Source of the DNA: CG2-30-58-95 sp964618215
Lineage (GTDB): Bacteria > Chloroflexota > Anaerolineae > Anaerolineales > Villigracilaceae
Reading direction: 5' to 3'
Assembly (NCBI GenBank): GCA_964618215.1
Contig: CAZTZE010000003.1
Coordinates: 60,194 to 124,193 of the forward strand
Length of the DNA stretch: 64,000 bases
Shown: positions 16,411 to 24,535 of the stretch, piece by piece
Layout of the letters: every line of letters begins with the position of its first letter
Position numbering within the stretch: position 1 is the stretch's first letter
Program-made: the position numbers and the translations under genes
Notes under the pieces: generated by a model
Database searches by the model: none
What the model was told of the DNA's origin: nothing
What the model saw: only the letters and a program-made list of their open reading frames with translations

Positions 16411-18354
16411 ATGTCTTACGGTTACAACGGAAAAATCCTGCACGTTGATTTGACAAACGGAAAACTCGAGGTCGAGACTCCGCCCGAGGCGTTCTATCGC
16501 AAATATCTCGGCGGCAGCGCGATGGGACTGCATTACATCCTGCGCGAGATGCCCAAAGGCGCGGACGCTCTCGGCCCGGAAAATGTGCTAACGATCATGA
16601 CCGGCGTGACCACCGGCGCGGCGATTTCTGGCCAGAGCCGCGTCAACGTCAACGCCAGGTCGCCGGTCAGCGGTGCAATCGGCGATTCGCAGGGCGGCGG
16701 CTTCTTCCCGGCTGAACTCAAGTTTTCCGGCTTCGACGGTATTGTCATCAAGGGCAAGTCACCCAAGCCGGTTTACCTGCTGCTCAAGGATGGCAAAGCT
16801 GAACTGCGTGACGCCACTCATCTGTTGGGCAAGCTCACCGGTGATGTAGAGGCTGCTCTAAAAGAAGAGCTTGGCGACCCGAAGATCGAAATCCTGCAGC
16901 ACGGCCCGGCTGCCGAGAAAGGCGTGCTCTTCTCCTCCCTGGTCAGCATGTGCAACCGCAACAACGGGCGCACCGGCATGGGGCTGGTGATGGCCAGCAA
17001 GAATCTCAAGGCGGTTGTGGCGCGCGGCACGCAGAAGCCCGAACTGGCCGACGCCAAAGCACTGACCGCGCTCAACCGCGCCGGCCCGGTTTTGCTAAAG
17101 GCAAACGCAGATGTGGACGGGCTGGGCAAGTACGGCACAGCCAGCGTGGTCGTTCCGCAGCACTCCTTTGGTTCGCTGCCCACCCGCAACTATACCGAAG
17201 GCCAGTTCGAGCAGGCCGAAGCCCTGGGCGGAGAGACGCTGTACAACACCCTGCTGGTCGGCGCGGCGGAAGGCAAGCAAGACAGCCAGGGCCGCGATAC
17301 CTGCTACGCCTGCATCGTGCGCTGCAAGCGCGTTGTCGAGATCAAAGAGGGCGCTTACAAGGTTGACCCACTCTACGGCGGGCCCGAATACGAGACGCTC
17401 GCCACAATGGGTTCGTATTGCGGCGTCAGCGACCTGGCGGCGGTCTGCAAGGCGAACGAGATTTGCAACCAATACGGCGTGGATACCATCTCCTGCGGCG
17501 CGACGATTGCCTTTGCCATGGAGTGCTACGAGAAGGGTATCATCACCAAAGAGCAGACCGGCGGCCTCGAACTGAAATTCGGCAGCGCCGAAGCCTTGCT
17601 GGAAACGCTCAACCAAATTGTCACTAACAGCGGCTCATTGGGCAAGGTGCTCTCCCAGGGTTCGGCGCGCGCCGCAAAACTCTGGGGCAAGGGCGCGGAC
17701 GAATGCCTGGTCACGGTCAAGAACCACGAGGCCCCGGCGCACATGCCGCAGGCCAAGCGTTCACTGGCGCTCATCTATGCCGTCAACCCCTTTGGCGCAG
17801 ACCACCAGTCCAGCGAGCATGACTGGATGTACGAGGAAGGCATCGCTTCCGATCTGTATATGCAGCACCTCGCCCCGATGGGTTTGACTGAAAAGCAGGC
17901 CCCGATGAGCCTGGGTGCGGAAAAAGTCCGCTTTGCCTACCTGACCGAGTGCTTCTACAGCATGTTGGACTCGCTCGAACTATGCCAGTTCGTCTGGGGG
18001 CCGGCTTGGTGCCTCTACGGCCCGGCGGAGACGGTGGAACTCATACGCTCCGTCACCGGTTGGGACTTCAGCGTGGATGAGCTCGTGACGGTCGGCGCGC
18101 GGCGTCTGAACCTGATGCGGACGTTCAACGCCCGCGAAGGCTTCACCCGCAAGGATGACCGGCTGCCCAAAAAATTCTTCAAGGTGCTGACCGGTACTGG
18201 GCCATCGGCCGGAATCGCGCTCGACATCGAAGAAGTCGAAGCCGCCCTCGATCAGTACTATGAGCTGGCTGGCTGGACGAACGACGGCATCCCAACTGCC
18301 GCGACGCTCAAAAAGCTCGATCTCGAGTGGGCGGCGAATTATTTGCCAGCATGA
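16411..18354 (+). CDS. Aldehyde:ferredoxin oxidoreductase 1 (tungsten type)
   Basis: A 647-residue cytoplasmic enzyme (family length about 600-700) that oxidises aldehydes to carboxylic acids with ferredoxin as electron acceptor, using a tungsten bis-pyranopterin and one [4Fe-4S] cluster. The start MSYGYNGKILHVDLTNGK, then GGSAMGLHYILRE and the ISGQSRVNVNARSPVSG stretch are typical of the N-terminal pterin-binding domain. Cluster ligands C298, C301 and C305 (DTCYACIVRC) and a fourth, C525 in LELCQF, are present. The start at 16411 has GAGGAGG upstream; the longer frame from 16348 lacks a site. It is flanked by methyltransferase and aminotransferase genes and probably removes aldehydes made by transamination (inference). 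Confidence 0.92.
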   Translation: MSYGYNGKILHVDLTNGKLEVETPPEAFYRKYLGGSAMGLHYILREMPKGADALGPENVLTIMTGVTTGAAISGQSRVNVNARSPVSGAIGDSQGGGFFPAELKFSGFDGIVIKGKSPKPVYLLLKDGKAELRDATHLLGKLTGDVEAALKEELGDPKIEILQHGPAAEKGVLFSSLVSMCNRNNGRTGMGLVMASKNLKAVVARGTQKPELADAKALTALNRAGPVLLKANADVDGLGKYGTASVVVPQHSFGSLPTRNYTEGQFEQAEALGGETLYNTLLVGAAEGKQDSQGRDTCYACIVRCKRVVEIKEGAYKVDPLYGGPEYETLATMGSYCGVSDLAAVCKANEICNQYGVDTISCGATIAFAMECYEKGIITKEQTGGLELKFGSAEALLETLNQIVTNSGSLGKVLSQGSARAAKLWGKGADECLVTVKNHEAPAHMPQAKRSLALIYAVNPFGADHQSSEHDWMYEEGIASDLYMQHLAPMGLTEKQAPMSLGAEKVRFAYLTECFYSMLDSLELCQFVWGPAWCLYGPAETVELIRSVTGWDFSVDELVTVGARRLNLMRTFNAREGFTRKDDRLPKKFFKVLTGTGPSAGIALDIEEVEAALDQYYELAGWTNDGIPTAATLKKLDLEWAANYLPA

Positions 18355-18367
18355 TCCTTCAGCCTAT

Positions 18368-18518
18368 GACATAGTAGCAAATTATGTGCTTGGCTAGTTT
18401 TCGCTCGCGCCGGATTGCCAAATCCGGCGCAGTAGGCCTGGATTTGGCAATCCAGGCCGAGCAGAGTCAAGATTTCGGCTTCTCTTTTCACTCAAGCACA
18501 TAATTTGGAGACTATGTC
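18368..18518. mobile_element. MITE-like element with 14+8-bp terminal inverted repeats
   Basis: Outer arms GACATAGT (18368-18375) and ACTATGTC (18511-18518) and inner arms AAATTATGTGCTTG (18379-18392) and CAAGCACATAATTT (18493-18506) are exact inverted repeats. Inside are two adjacent palindromes built on GCGCCGGATT/AATCCGGCGC and GCCTGGATT/AATCCAGGC. No coding capacity. The whole 151-bp unit behaves like a non-autonomous miniature element; no obvious target duplication was identified by eye. Confidence 0.65.
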
Positions 18519-18540
18519 CAGCCTATAAAACGTGATGCGT

Positions 18541-18585
18541 GAATCTGCGTCATCACGCATCACTCATCACTCATCACTTTCAGGT
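18541..18585. repeat. Heptad array (CATCACT)
   Basis: Tandem CATCACT/CATCACG units immediately upstream of the aminotransferase start. The same word occurs at 44756-44812. It displaces any normal leader, so the aminotransferase start is close to repeat DNA. Confidence 0.75.
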
Positions 18586-18592
18586 ATTCCCC

Positions 18593-19870
18593 ATGACTCA
18601 ACTCTACGAAGACAACTTCCCCCACCTCTCCCCCGTCTGGACGCGCTACACGCCCATCGTCTCCGAGCGCGCCGAGGGCTGTTACGTCTACGACCAGGAT
18701 GGCAGCGCCTACCTGGATTTCACCTGCGGCATCGGCGTGACCAACACCGGTCACTGCCATCCGAAGGTTGTCGCTGCCATCCGCGAGCAGGCCGGATTGT
18801 TCTTGCACGCCCAGATCAATATCGTCGTCCACAAGCCGATACTCGAACTGGTGCAGGAATTGCGCACCATCGTCCATCCCTCGATTGACGGCTTCTTCTT
18901 CAGCAACTCCGGTGCGGAGGCGTTGGAAGGCGCGGTCAAACTGGCGCGCGCTGCCACCGGCCGCCCGAACGTCATCGTCTTCCAGGGCAGCTTCCACGGG
19001 CGGACTTCCGCTACGATGGCGATGACCACCTCCAAGACCATCTACCGCGCCGGCTACCAGCCGCTTCCGGCGGGCTTCTTCGTCGCTCCCTATCCCTATG
19101 CCTATCGCTACGGCTGGGACGAGGAGTCCACCAGCCAGTGGTGCCTGAACGAACTGGAATTCCTGCTTGCCTCGCAGACCGCGCCCTCCGAGACTGCCGC
19201 CATCTTGATCGAGCCTGTGCTCGGCGAAGGCGGCTATGTGGTGCCGCCGGCCTCCTTCCTGAAAGGGCTGCGCGAAACCTGCGATAAGCATGGCATCCTG
19301 CTCATCTTCGACGAAGTCCAATCCGGCTTTGGGCGCACCGGCAAATGGTTCGCCCAGGAACACTTCGGCGTCGTTCCGGACATCATGACGGTTGCCAAGG
19401 GCATTGCTTCCGGCCTGCCGCTTTCGGGCGTGTTCAGCCGCCTCGACTTGATGAAAAAGTGGACGCCCGGCTCGCACGGCGGGACGTATGGCGGCAACGC
19501 GGTGGCCTGTGCGGCTGGCGTGGCCACCATCCGCGCCATGCGGGAGGAGGATATGATCGGTAACGCGGCCCGGCGCGGGATCCAGTTGATGACCGGCCTG
19601 CGCAAGCTCCAGGAGGAGTATCCCGCCATTGGCGACGTGCGCGGAATCGGCCTGATGATCGCCACCGAGTTCCGTACCCCAGAAAACAAGCCGGATAAAA
19701 ATACCGCCAAGGCGATCATCCACGCCGCGCAGGAACGCAAGCTGTTGCTGCTCTCCTGCGGCACGTATGACAACAGCATCCGCTGGATCCCGCCGTTGGT
19801 TGTCACCGAGGAACAAATCAACGATGCGCTTGGAATCTTTGCCGAGGCGCTGAAGGATACCGTCAAATAG
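18593..19870 (+). CDS. Class III aminotransferase, 4-aminobutyrate type
   Basis: A 425-residue PLP aminotransferase. Features include the YLDFTCGIGVTNTGHCHPKV strand-helix, FFFSNSGAEALEGAVKLAR, FHGRTSATMAMTTSK, EPVLGEGGYVVPP, IFDEVQSGFGRTGKWF, the PLP lysine K269 in TVAKGIASG and GGTYGGNAVACAAG. This pattern is closest to GABA/5-aminovalerate aminotransferases, which make succinate or glutarate semialdehyde. The start at 18593 is chosen because the 18 codons before it are translated CATCACT heptads. Ribosome-binding signal is weak. It lies between the two aldehyde oxidoreductases and beside another aminotransferase. Confidence 0.87.
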   Translation: MTQLYEDNFPHLSPVWTRYTPIVSERAEGCYVYDQDGSAYLDFTCGIGVTNTGHCHPKVVAAIREQAGLFLHAQINIVVHKPILELVQELRTIVHPSIDGFFFSNSGAEALEGAVKLARAATGRPNVIVFQGSFHGRTSATMAMTTSKTIYRAGYQPLPAGFFVAPYPYAYRYGWDEESTSQWCLNELEFLLASQTAPSETAAILIEPVLGEGGYVVPPASFLKGLRETCDKHGILLIFDEVQSGFGRTGKWFAQEHFGVVPDIMTVAKGIASGLPLSGVFSRLDLMKKWTPGSHGGTYGGNAVACAAGVATIRAMREEDMIGNAARRGIQLMTGLRKLQEEYPAIGDVRGIGLMIATEFRTPENKPDKNTAKAIIHAAQERKLLLLSCGTYDNSIRWIPPLVVTEEQINDALGIFAEALKDTVK

Positions 19871-19957
19871 TCAAAGGTCGAAGGTCGAACGTCTAATGCT
19901 GTGCGACGTTTGGCCTTTGACCTGTGACCTGTGACCTTTGACATTCGACTGTCGAGG
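19871..19957. repeat. Inverted heptad array (GACCTGT/AGGTCGA)
   Basis: From just after the aminotransferase stop, units such as AAGGTCG run 5' to 3' and are mirrored by GACCTGT, GACCTTT and GACATTC units with a 7-bp period, ending six bases before the next start codon. It can fold across the centre GACGTTTGG. Confidence 0.8.
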
Positions 19958-19962
19958 AAACC

Positions 19963-21321
19963 ATGAAAACCTTAGACCGCTCCCGCTTCGAGCGCCTGCT
20001 CATTGCCGAAGAACAGAAATTCCTGCGAGAACATCCCAAATCCAAAGCGCTCTACGAGCGTGCCCGCGCCCATTGGCAGGGCGGCGTGCCGATGCTGTGG
20101 ATGATGCGCTGGGCGGGGAAATTTCCCGTCTTCGTCAGCGAGGCCCGTGGAGCGCACTTCACGGACGTGGACGGCTCCGATTACGTTGATTTCTGCTTGG
20201 GCGATACCGGCGCGATGACCGGCCACGCCCCGCCCGCCTCGGTGAAAGCCATCGCCGAGCAGGCGCAGCGCGGCATCACCCTGATGCTGCCGGTCGAAGA
20301 CGTGATCTGGCTCGGTGAGGAACTGGCGCGGCGTTTCGGCCTGCCGTACTGGCAGTTGGCGCTCACCGCCACCGATGCCAACCGCTTCGCCATCCGCATG
20401 GCGCGGCATATCACCGCCCGCCCCAAGATCCTGGTTTTCAACTATTGTTATCACGGCACGGTGGACGAGACGCTGATCATGCTCGATGAAGACGGCGTCC
20501 CCGGCGCGCGGCGCGGCAACCTGGGGCCGCCGCTCGATCCGGTCGAGACCACCAAGGTAATCGAGTTCAACGACATCCCCGCGCTCGAAACCGCCCTGGC
20601 CGCGCGCGATGTGGCCTGCGTGGTGGCCGAACCGGCTTTGACCAACATTGGCATCGTCCACCCGGAACCCGGTTTTCATGACGCCCTGCGCGAGATCACC
20701 CGCCGCAGCGGAACAATTCTCATCATTGACGAGACCCACACCATCTGCGCCGCTCCCGGCGGATACACCGCCGCGCACGGATTGCAGCCAGATATGCTCA
20801 CCCTGGGCAAGTCGATCGCCAGCGGCGTCCCGGCCGCGGTCTATGGTTTCTCCGAAGAAATCAATGACCGCTTCATGGAAAAACTGAAGCTCGAAGATTC
20901 CGACTCGGGCGGCATCGGCGGCACACTGGCCGGCAACGCCCTCTCGGTCGCGGCGATGCGCGCCACGCTCGAGCATATCCTGACCCCCGCGGCCTACGAA
21001 AGAATGCTCCCGCTGGCCGAACGCTTCGAGGCTGGCGTGATGGCTGTCATCCGCGAATGGGAGCTGCCCTGGATCGTCAAACGCCTGGGCGGGCGCGTCG
21101 AGTACTGGTTCCGCCAAACCCCGCCGCGCAACGGCAGCGAAGCCGCCGCTGCACAGGATCACGAACTCGACCGATTCATGCACCTCTTTGCCCTCAACCG
21201 CCGCATCTTGATGACCCCCTTCCACAATATGGCGCTGATGTCGCCCGATACCACGCAGGAAGATGTGGATTACCATACGAAGGTCTTCCGCGATGCGGTA
21301 GAATCGTTGCTTAATGATTAA
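19963..21321 (+). CDS. Class III aminotransferase, glutamate-1-semialdehyde aminomutase-like
   Basis: A 452-residue PLP enzyme. The N-terminal RFERLLIAEEQKFLREHPKS, YVDFCLGDTGAMTGHAPP, FNYCYHGTVDETL, ILIIDETHTICAAPGG and the PLP lysine K283 in TLGKSIASG mark it as a GSA-like class III aminotransferase. The DETH variant replaces the more common DEV. Annotated relatives are usually called aspartate aminotransferase family, with no proven substrate. It is transcribed between the GABA-type aminotransferase and the second aldehyde:ferredoxin oxidoreductase, so its aldehyde product may be passed to that enzyme (inference). Confidence 0.85.
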   Translation: MKTLDRSRFERLLIAEEQKFLREHPKSKALYERARAHWQGGVPMLWMMRWAGKFPVFVSEARGAHFTDVDGSDYVDFCLGDTGAMTGHAPPASVKAIAEQAQRGITLMLPVEDVIWLGEELARRFGLPYWQLALTATDANRFAIRMARHITARPKILVFNYCYHGTVDETLIMLDEDGVPGARRGNLGPPLDPVETTKVIEFNDIPALETALAARDVACVVAEPALTNIGIVHPEPGFHDALREITRRSGTILIIDETHTICAAPGGYTAAHGLQPDMLTLGKSIASGVPAAVYGFSEEINDRFMEKLKLEDSDSGGIGGTLAGNALSVAAMRATLEHILTPAAYERMLPLAERFEAGVMAVIREWELPWIVKRLGGRVEYWFRQTPPRNGSEAAAAQDHELDRFMHLFALNRRILMTPFHNMALMSPDTTQEDVDYHTKVFRDAVESLLND

Positions 21322-21330
21322 AATCTCTCA

Positions 21331-21550
21331 ACGCGGATTGCGCGAATTTGGCGGCGAAAGTGTCACTCACGCGCGAATTGCCAACACGCGCCGTAAACCT
21401 GTGCAAGGATAAAAAATCCGCGCAATTCGTAAAATCAGCGAAATCCGCGTTAGAGTATTCCATAACATCTTCAACGCGGATGACGCGGATTTTGCGGATT
21501 TCGCCGAAAAAAATCCGCGCAATCCGCCCAATCAGCGAAATCCGCGTTGA
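21331..21550. repeat. Two tandem inverted repeats built of AATCCGCG words
   Basis: Two consecutive foldable blocks (about 21330-21452 and 21472-21550) each open with AACGCGGAT and close with ATCCGCGTT; the interior carries further GCGGATTT/AAATCCGC words. They fill the spacer between an aminotransferase and an aldehyde oxidoreductase. A similar word style, with CCGTG instead of CCGCG, is seen at 1253-1380 and 46878-47025. Confidence 0.8.
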
Positions 21551-21569
21551 ATAACAAAGAGAGACCCCT

Positions 21570-23294
21570 ATGCAAATCTGGCGAGTAAATGTCAAGAACC
21601 AAACCTTTGCAACCGAACCCATTCCTCCCTCCTGGGAGCGCCTCGGCGGGCGCGGACTTTCGGCGCGCATCCTGCTCGACGAGGTGGACGCCACCTGCGA
21701 CCCTCTCGGCGTGGGCAACAAACTCATCTTCGCCCCCGGCCTGCTGGTAGGACACATGCTCTCGTCCTGCGACCGCATCTCGGTTGGCGGCAAGTCCCCG
21801 CTAACAGGTGGTATCAAGGAAGCCAACGCGGGCGGCACCACTGGCCTGCAGATGGCTTATCTGGGCATCCGAGCCTTGATTATCGAAGACATACCTGCCG
21901 AGCCTGGATTCTGGGTTTTGCGTCTCAGCAAACAAGGCGCGCGCTTCGAGCAGACCTTTAGGGTCTCCGAAGACCCTAAAGGTCTGATAGGCTTGGGTGT
22001 TTATGAAACCGCGCCGAAACTGATCGAAAAATATGGCCAGAAAGTCGCCATTGCGCTCATCGGTCCCGGAGGCGAGATGAAACTCTCCGCAGCCGGCATC
22101 CAGAATCTGGATAAGGATAAAGTCCCCGCACGCATCGCCGCGCGCGGCGGCCTGGGCGCGGTGATGGGCTCAAAAGGGTTGAAAGCCATCGTCTTCGACG
22201 CCGAGGGCTGCCAGAAACCGCCGCTTGCCGACGCAAATGCCTACCGCGCCGCGCAGAAGATTGTCAACAGGGCGCTGCTTGAACATCCCCAGACCGCCAC
22301 CTTTCGCGATTACGGCACGGCGGCCATGGCGCAGATGAGCGATGGCTTCGGCGGGCTGCCGACGCGCAACTTTTCGTCCGGGCATTTCGAGAAGGTGGAG
22401 GAGATCAGCGGCGAACACCTGCGTGAATTGCTGCTGGCGCGCGGCGGCGCCAGCGACCCGACCCATGCCTGTATGCCCGGCTGTACCATCCAATGCTCGA
22501 ATGTTTTCGGAGGCGAGGACGGCCAGAGCATCGTCTCCCCGCTCGAATACGAGAGCATCGGCCTGATGGGTTCCAACCTGGGCATTGACTCCCTGGATGC
22601 CATCGCCCGCCTGAACTGGCAGGTCAACGATCTCGGGCTGGACAGCATTGAGGTCGGCGCGGCGCTGGGCGTGGCCGCCGAAGCCGGTCAGATGGGATGG
22701 GGCGACGCGGCGCGGGCGATGGAACTGCTGGATGAAATCCGCCGCAACACACCGCTCGGACGCGTTCTTGCTAACGGCGCAGTCTCTACCGGGAAGCATT
22801 TCGGCATCCAGCGCGTCCCGGCGGTCAAGGGGCAGGCCATGTCGGCCTATGAACCGCGCGCGATCAAAGGCACCGGCGTCACCTACGCCACCTCGCCGCA
22901 GGGCGCAGATCATACTGCGGGGTTGACCATCCGCGCCAAGATCAATCACCTCGACCCCAAAGGCCAGGCCGACGTATCCCGCACGGCGCAGATCAACATG
23001 GCCGGGTATGATACCCTCGGCGCGTGCCTCTTCGCCGGTTTTGGCTTTGCCGTCGCCTCGGCGGAGACGATAGCCAGCCTGCTCAACGCCCATTATGGAT
23101 GGAACGTGGGCGCGGATATTTTGCAGGCGCTCGGCAAAGAAACCCTGAAACTTGAGTGCGAGTTCAATCGCCGCGCCGGATTCACTGCCAACGATGACCG
23201 CCTGCCCGAGTGGATGACGCGTGAACCTTTACCCCCGCATAACACAGTGTTTGATGTGGCGGAAGAAGATTTGGACAAGATTTTCGAGTGGTAG
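21570..23294 (+). CDS. Aldehyde:ferredoxin oxidoreductase 2 (divergent)
   Basis: A 574-residue enzyme of the tungsten aldehyde:ferredoxin oxidoreductase family, about 70 residues shorter than its neighbour paralogue. N-terminal pterin domain motifs are present (GGRGLSARILLDEV, GVGNKLIFAPG, RISVGGKSPLTGGIKEAN). The cluster ligands are C301, C305 and C309 (CMPGCTIQC), a CX3CX3C spacing rather than the CX2CX3C of paralogue 1, with C486 in GACLFAG as the fourth. A 34-bp perfect palindrome (21952-21985) lies within the frame and encodes about a dozen residues (around 128-139). It likely oxidises an aldehyde from the flanking transaminases. It is the last gene of the plus-strand block, and a terminator-like hairpin follows. 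Confidence 0.88.
   Translation: MQIWRVNVKNQTFATEPIPPSWERLGGRGLSARILLDEVDATCDPLGVGNKLIFAPGLLVGHMLSSCDRISVGGKSPLTGGIKEANAGGTTGLQMAYLGIRALIIEDIPAEPGFWVLRLSKQGARFEQTFRVSEDPKGLIGLGVYETAPKLIEKYGQKVAIALIGPGGEMKLSAAGIQNLDKDKVPARIAARGGLGAVMGSKGLKAIVFDAEGCQKPPLADANAYRAAQKIVNRALLEHPQTATFRDYGTAAMAQMSDGFGGLPTRNFSSGHFEKVEEISGEHLRELLLARGGASDPTHACMPGCTIQCSNVFGGEDGQSIVSPLEYESIGLMGSNLGIDSLDAIARLNWQVNDLGLDSIEVGAALGVAAEAGQMGWGDAARAMELLDEIRRNTPLGRVLANGAVSTGKHFGIQRVPAVKGQAMSAYEPRAIKGTGVTYATSPQGADHTAGLTIRAKINHLDPKGQADVSRTAQINMAGYDTLGACLFAGFGFAVASAETIASLLNAHYGWNVGADILQALGKETLKLECEFNRRAGFTANDDRLPEWMTREPLPPHNTVFDVAEEDLDKIFEW
21952..21985. repeat. 34-bp palindrome inside the aldehyde oxidoreductase 2 gene
   Basis: AGACCTTTAGGGTCT, a CCGA loop, then AGACCCTAAAGGTCT: a perfect 15-bp stem lying in the open frame. 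The geometry (15+4+15) and the AGACC/GGTCT ends match the palindrome at 44370-44403 in the CYTH gene. Confidence 0.85.
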
Positions 23295-23310
23295 GAGTGC
23301 GGTAAACGTC

Positions 23311-23357
23311 AAACGTCGAAGGTCGGACGTTAAACATGTTCGACTTTCGACGTTTTT
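23311..23357 (+). terminator. Terminator-like heptad hairpin after the catabolic block
   Basis: AAACGTCGAAGGTCG (23311-23325) pairs with CGACTTTCGACGTTT (23341-23355) apart from one wobble, followed by TT. It is built of GTCGAAG/GACTTTC heptad-like units, so it is both a repeat array and a plausible end of the plus-strand transcript. Confidence 0.6.
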
Positions 23358-23363
23358 GGGCTG

Positions 23364-23436
23364 AGCCACCGAAGGGATTCGAACCCTTGACCTGGCGTTT
23401 ACGAAACGTCTGCTCTACCGACTGAGCTACGGTGGC
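23364..23436 (-). tRNA. tRNA-Thr (CGT anticodon), copy 1
   Basis: Cloverleaf of 73 nt: acceptor GCCACCG/CGGTGGC, D-arm GCTC/GAGC, anticodon loop TTCGTAA (anticodon CGT, reading ACG) and TTCGAAT in the T-arm. The anticodon stem has one apparent A-C mismatch at the second pair. CCA is not encoded. An exact second copy lies at 24338-24410. Confidence 0.93.
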
Positions 23437-23643
23437 GGTTGGATGCATTGGACGAAATTCGGCTCTTTGGGAATTAGCGTGGTAGCCCCCATATTTGGGG
23501 GTGATTTTGCGGAAAACCGCCGATTCTACCGCTACATGCGGCCTGTTTCACGGAGATTCCCAAAGAGCCGCAAGAATTCCAAGAAGGTGGCAAGGGTAAT
23601 GTGGTAGAATTCTTTACGGAATTACGTACAAAAGGAGCTCGAG

Positions 23644-23913
23644 ATGCCCGCCATTATTCCTGCTACTGAAGTCCGTGACCGGTTGAGCGCCATTCTCGAC
23701 CAGTTGGAGAATGAAAGCGAACCCATTTTCATTACGCGCCATGGACGCGCCCGGGCAGTGCTACTCAGCGCTCAACTGTTCGAAGCCCTGTCGCGACCGC
23801 GTGCCGTATCTGAACCCCAGGAATGGTACCTGGTTTCCCAGGCTTCGCTGGCCCGGATTTGGGACCACCCCGACGAGGATGTGTATATGTGGGAAGATGG
23901 GGAGGCTGTATGA
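23644..23913 (+). CDS. Phd/YefM-type antitoxin
   Basis: An 89-residue antitoxin. The N-terminal half (PATEVRDRLSAILDQLENES, then PIFITRHGRARAVLLS, residues 6-40) is the Phd/YefM DNA-binding fold. The C-terminal SLARIWDHPDEDVYMWEDGE is the acidic toxin-binding tail. It neutralises the toxin encoded by the overlapping next gene and probably represses their shared promoter. AAGGAG lies upstream. The combination of a Phd-type antitoxin with a MazF-type toxin is a known mix. Confidence 0.87.
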   Translation: MPAIIPATEVRDRLSAILDQLENESEPIFITRHGRARAVLLSAQLFEALSRPRAVSEPQEWYLVSQASLARIWDHPDEDVYMWEDGEAV

Positions 23914-24287
23914 TCGCCAGCAGTTGGCAACCCCAACGTGGGGAGGTAGTTCTCGTGCGCTTCCCATTCATCAACTCAGGTGGACAGGTACATGTGAAAC
24001 CACGCCCAGCGGTTGTCATCTCTGGGCAAGCCATCCATACCCAGACCGCCGATGTCCTCATTGCGGCGATTTCATCGCGCCCGGCGTCCAGACCGCTGGG
24101 AACAGACTACGCGATTGCCGAAAACACGCCTGAGGCCCGAGCCGCGGGGTTGAAGATGGCCTCTTGGGTTAAAATATCCAATCTCGCCACCGTACCTAAA
24201 ACGGCTGTTGCGCGGCGCATTGGCAGACTGACGCAAACTGGTTTGGATGAAGTGGAATCCCGCCTACGTCTGGCCCTCGATTTGTGA
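23910..24287 (+). CDS. MazF/PemK-type endoribonuclease toxin
   Basis: A 125-residue toxin. RGEVVLVRFPF at residues 9-19, KPRPAVVIS at about 30-38, and VKISNLATVPKTAVARRIGRL later match the MazF/PemK fold, which cleaves mRNA. The ATG at 23910 overlaps the antitoxin stop (ATGA) and has GGGAGG just upstream, typical of translational coupling. The earlier in-frame start at 23823 would lie inside the antitoxin gene and is rejected. It lies between two identical tRNA-Thr genes. Confidence 0.87.
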   Translation: MIASSWQPQRGEVVLVRFPFINSGGQVHVKPRPAVVISGQAIHTQTADVLIAAISSRPASRPLGTDYAIAENTPEARAAGLKMASWVKISNLATVPKTAVARRIGRLTQTGLDEVESRLRLALDL

Positions 24288-24337
24288 AATATCCACAGAG
24301 GTCGGGTTGCGATACCGATTGCCTAAAAATAGGAAAG

Positions 24338-24410
24338 AGCCACCGAAGGGATTCGAACCCTTGACCTGGCGTTTACGAAACGTCTGCTCTACCGACTGAG
24401 CTACGGTGGC
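24338..24410 (-). tRNA. tRNA-Thr (CGT anticodon), copy 2
   Basis: Identical over all 73 nt to the copy at 23364-23436, including the anticodon stem mismatch. Flanking sequence is conserved for only a few bases outside the gene, so the pair is a recent duplication or the footprint of an integration event. Confidence 0.93.
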
Positions 24411-24535
24411 GGTTGGACAAAATTCATTTTGTCCTGCATTGGACGAAATAGAATTTCGTCCTACAGCGGCGGAGATTATACCAGCACAATCCCTATTCAG
24501 GCAAGTTAGAATCAAAATAAACCGAAGTAACGACT

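Larger units (their letters stand above)
23363..24417. mobile_element. Toxin-antitoxin islet bracketed by duplicated tRNA-Thr
   Basis: An 81-bp segment containing the whole tRNA-Thr gene (23363-23443) is repeated without change at 24337-24417, 974 bp away. The word TGCATTGGACGAAAT follows in both, with a short extra segment in copy 2. Only a toxin-antitoxin pair lies between. This fits either integration at a tRNA gene or a tandem duplication that captured the pair. No integrase is visible. Confidence 0.55.
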
